Assembly: GCA_944387395.1 (NCBI GenBank) | Contig: CALXEU010000053.1 | Span: forward strand, 1-34,105 | Reading direction: 5' to 3' | Length of the DNA: 34,105 bases | Source of the DNA: an uncultured Clostridia bacterium | GTDB lineage: Bacteria; Bacillota; Clostridia; TANB77; CAG-508 | Shown here: piece by piece, positions 32,104 through 34,105 of the stretch | Layout of the letters: every line of letters starts with the position of its first letter | Position numbering within the stretch: position 1 is the stretch's first letter | Notes under the pieces: generated by a model | The model's database searches: none | What the model saw: the letters and a program-made list of their open reading frames with translations, nothing else | Told to the model about the DNA's origin: nothing | Position numbers and translations under genes: made by a program

Positions 32104-34059
32104 ATGTATATTTTCAACAAAATTACCGTAACACCACAATTGCCATCTAGAATAGAAAAACTATCTGAAATAGCAAATAATTTATGGTGGGCATGGAATA
32201 CAGACTTTTTAACATTATTTAAAAAAATTGATGGAGACCTATGGGAACAAGTAGGAAAAAATCCTGTTAAATTTTTAAAGTTAGTATCACAAGAACGTTT
32301 AGAACTAGCTGCAAATAATCCAGAGTTTGTAAAGGAATATGACAAAATAGTAGAAAATTTTCAAAACTATATAAATAGTAAAAATACATGGTTTAAGAAA
32401 AATTATCCAGATAATAAGAACGATTTAATAGCATATTTTTCAGCAGAATATGGTTTAGATCAAATATTACCTATATACTCAGGTGGACTTGGAATATTAT
32501 CAGGAGACCATTTAAAATCAGCAAGTGATTTAGGAATTCCACTAGTTGCAGTAGGTTTATTATATAAACAAGGATTTATGCATCAAAGAATAGATGGCTA
32601 TGGTCAACAAAAGGAAGAATACATAGATAATGATTGGAGTTCTTTGCCAGTTACTCCAGTAAAAGATGTAGAAGGAAAAGACTTATTAGTATATGTAAAT
32701 CTACCAAAGAAAAAGTTATACTTAAAAGTATGGCAAATAAAAGTAGGAAGAGTTACATTATACTTAATGGATTCTGATATAGATGCTAATATTCCAGAAT
32801 ATAGAGGAATAACATCAACATTATATGGTGGAAACCAAGAAACAAGAATTCAACAAGAAATAGTACTTGGAATGGCAGGAACCAGCTTACTAAAAGCTTT
32901 AGGATTAAAACCAACAATATACCACATGAATGAAGGGCACTCTGCATTTTTAATATTAGAACTTATAAAAAATACAATAAAAGAAAAACAAGTTTCTTTT
33001 GAAATGGCAAAAGACATTGTAGCATCTAAAACAGTATTTACAACACATACGCCAGTTCCTGCTGGAAATGATATATTCCCAATATATTTAATAGAACAAT
33101 ATTTTAATGGATACTGGGATAGATTTTCAATTTCTAGGGAAGAATTTTTTAGATTAGGAATGAAACCAAATGCAGATATAAAAAATACTGGATTTAATAT
33201 GGGAATTCTAGCACTTAAATTTTCAGGAAAAAAGAATGGAGTTAGTAAACTTCATGGAGCTGTTTCAAGAGAATTATTTGGCGAAGTATGGCCAAATATT
33301 GCAGCAAATGAATCTCCTATTTCGTATGTAACAAATGGAATTCACACATGTACATGGATTGCACCAAATATGAAAAGACTATATAATAAATATTTAAAAC
33401 CATATTGGCAAGATGATATTCAAAATGATGATACATGGAAAAGAATTTACGACATTCCAGATAAAGAACTTTGGGATGTTCATATGCAAAGAAAAACAAA
33501 GTTATTAAATTTGGTAAAAGAAAATATAACCACAAGGCTAAAAAGAGAAGGTTACCATTACGATGAAATAAATAACATTGTATCAAAGTTAGATCCAAAT
33601 GCATTAACAATAGGATTTTCTAGAAGATTTGCAACATATAAAAGAGCAACTCTAATATTTAAAGATTTAGAAAGAATAACACAAATATTAAATAACCAAG
33701 GAAGACCAGTACAAATAATATTTGCTGGAAAAGCACACCCATCAGATGGAGAAGGTAAAGAGTTAATAAAATATATACATGAAATCTCAATGAAACCACA
33801 ATTTAAAGGTAAAGTATTCTTACTAGAAAATTACAATATTGGATTATCTAAATATTTAATAAGTGGTGTAGATGTATGGCTTAATAACCCAAGAAGACCA
33901 ATGGAAGCATCGGGAACAAGTGGTCAAAAAGCATCTGTAAATGGTGTAATTAACTTTAGTGTTCTAGATGGTTGGTGGGCAGAAGGTTACGACCAGACTA
34001 ATGGATGGACAATAGGAACAAATGCAGAATATTCATCATATGAAGACCAATATCAATAA
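32104..34059 (+). CDS. glgP: Alpha-glucan (glycogen/maltodextrin) phosphorylase, 3'-truncated by a probable chimeric join
   Basis: Start at ATG 32104 is set by GAAGGAGG at 32087-32094 and the promoter upstream. About 651 residues remain of an expected 800 or more. The N-terminal DUF3417-like part has 'LSEIANNLWWAWN'; the catalytic part has 'FSAEYGLDQILPIYSGGLGILSGDHLKSASDLG', 'HMNEGHSAFLILE', 'TTHTPVPAGND' and 'GFSRRFATYKRA'; the PLP-binding lysine is K609 in 'EASGTSGQKASVNG'. It phosphorolyses alpha-1,4-glucans to glucose 1-phosphate. The frame then stops at 34059, in the middle of the conserved C-terminal domain, where the sequence turns into antisense tex. So this is not a natural C-terminus. 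Confidence 0.92.
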   Translation: MYIFNKITVTPQLPSRIEKLSEIANNLWWAWNTDFLTLFKKIDGDLWEQVGKNPVKFLKLVSQERLELAANNPEFVKEYDKIVENFQNYINSKNTWFKKNYPDNKNDLIAYFSAEYGLDQILPIYSGGLGILSGDHLKSASDLGIPLVAVGLLYKQGFMHQRIDGYGQQKEEYIDNDWSSLPVTPVKDVEGKDLLVYVNLPKKKLYLKVWQIKVGRVTLYLMDSDIDANIPEYRGITSTLYGGNQETRIQQEIVLGMAGTSLLKALGLKPTIYHMNEGHSAFLILELIKNTIKEKQVSFEMAKDIVASKTVFTTHTPVPAGNDIFPIYLIEQYFNGYWDRFSISREEFFRLGMKPNADIKNTGFNMGILALKFSGKKNGVSKLHGAVSRELFGEVWPNIAANESPISYVTNGIHTCTWIAPNMKRLYNKYLKPYWQDDIQNDDTWKRIYDIPDKELWDVHMQRKTKLLNLVKENITTRLKREGYHYDEINNIVSKLDPNALTIGFSRRFATYKRATLIFKDLERITQILNNQGRPVQIIFAGKAHPSDGEGKELIKYIHEISMKPQFKGKVFLLENYNIGLSKYLISGVDVWLNNPRRPMEASGTSGQKASVNGVINFSVLDGWWAEGYDQTNGWTIGTNAEYSSYEDQYQ

Positions 34060-34105
34060 ATGCACCAAAATCCACAACATTACGAACCGTACCTTGCAAT
34101 TTCAT
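34040..34105 (-). CDS. tex: Fragment of Tex (S1 RNA-binding domain), antisense at the window edge
   Basis: Read on the minus strand from 34105, the last 66 bases encode 'MKLQGTVRNVVDFGAFIDIG' followed by LH, which is the characteristic start of the S1 domain in the transcription accessory protein Tex (GMxLxGTVRNVxDFGAFVDIGVH). The similarity ends at 34040. The first Met is internal to the protein, so this is a piece of a larger gene. It overlaps the glgP frame through a shared run of about 17 bases, which suggests a false or illegitimate join. Confidence 0.75.

Noticed and set aside
1-34105. tRNA, rRNA or prophage genes
   Set aside because: I saw no tRNA cloverleaf with its TTCGA-type loop, no rRNA-like sequence and no phage structural or integrase gene.

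Overview
This is an AT-rich chromosomal segment (roughly 25-30% G+C by eye) from a low-GC, anaerobic Firmicute, most likely an uncultured gut-type member of the Clostridia. The evidence is the codon bias, AAAGGAGG-type ribosome binding sites, bacterial TTGACA/TATAAT promoters, a clostridial acpP-rnc-radical SAM cluster, a GerS-like protein next to mazF, a two-iron desulfoferrodoxin, bifunctional AdhE and AddB. I cannot name the genus. Both edges cut genes. The right edge looks like a chimeric assembly join, so the sequence probably comes from a metagenome contig.

Layout. 1-1.6 kb: the tail of a RhuM-family gene, a GerS-like membrane-anchored protein and a MazF toxin gene broken by one extra base. 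1.7-2.6 kb (minus): an HD-GYP protein. 2.8-7.7 kb: acpP, rnc, an Elp3-like radical SAM gene, a YitT membrane protein, an L,D-transpeptidase and 8-oxoguanine glycosylase. 7.8-13.6 kb: addB, a YfiH laccase-domain enzyme, an S66 carboxypeptidase and a 4Fe-4S uracil-DNA glycosylase. 14-15.4 kb: an Rpn-type nuclease with a 21-bp minisatellite encoding a coiled coil. 15.5-16.8 kb: a stand-alone GltD-like oxidoreductase. 16.9-20.6 kb (minus): a putative zinc metallopeptidase of unknown role, and leuS. 20.8-28.0 kb: adhE, a deoxyribosyltransferase-like protein, SemiSWEET, ispH-trmL, a polysaccharide deacetylase, a HAD nucleotidase, desulfoferrodoxin and a DUF6514-like gene. 28.3-34.1 kb: topA, an AAA/DUF4143 ATPase and a glucan phosphorylase cut at the edge.

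How the genes fit together. Most of the window is housekeeping. DNA repair is represented by Ogg, AddB and Udg, envelope work by the L,D-transpeptidase, LD-carboxypeptidase and deacetylase, fermentation and oxygen defence by AdhE and desulfoferrodoxin, and RNA/translation by RNase III, LeuRS, TrmL and the radical SAM protein. Genes are mostly co-directional in short transcription units separated by clear hairpin terminators. I found no CRISPR array, insertion sequence, prophage, rRNA or tRNA.

The most unusual element is a family of intergenic palindromes beginning GGTTGAAAAATAATT. There are two complete copies of about 125 bp (after rnc and after ogg), a 30-bp internally deleted copy in the topA leader, and a left-end remnant overlapping the addB stop codon. 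The two complete copies differ at paired positions that keep base pairing, so the folded structure appears to be maintained. Other items worth a check are the mazF frameshift, the glgP/tex chimeric join, an in-frame ribosome binding site at the AdhE domain border, the Rpn minisatellite, and hairpins placed at ribosome binding sites.
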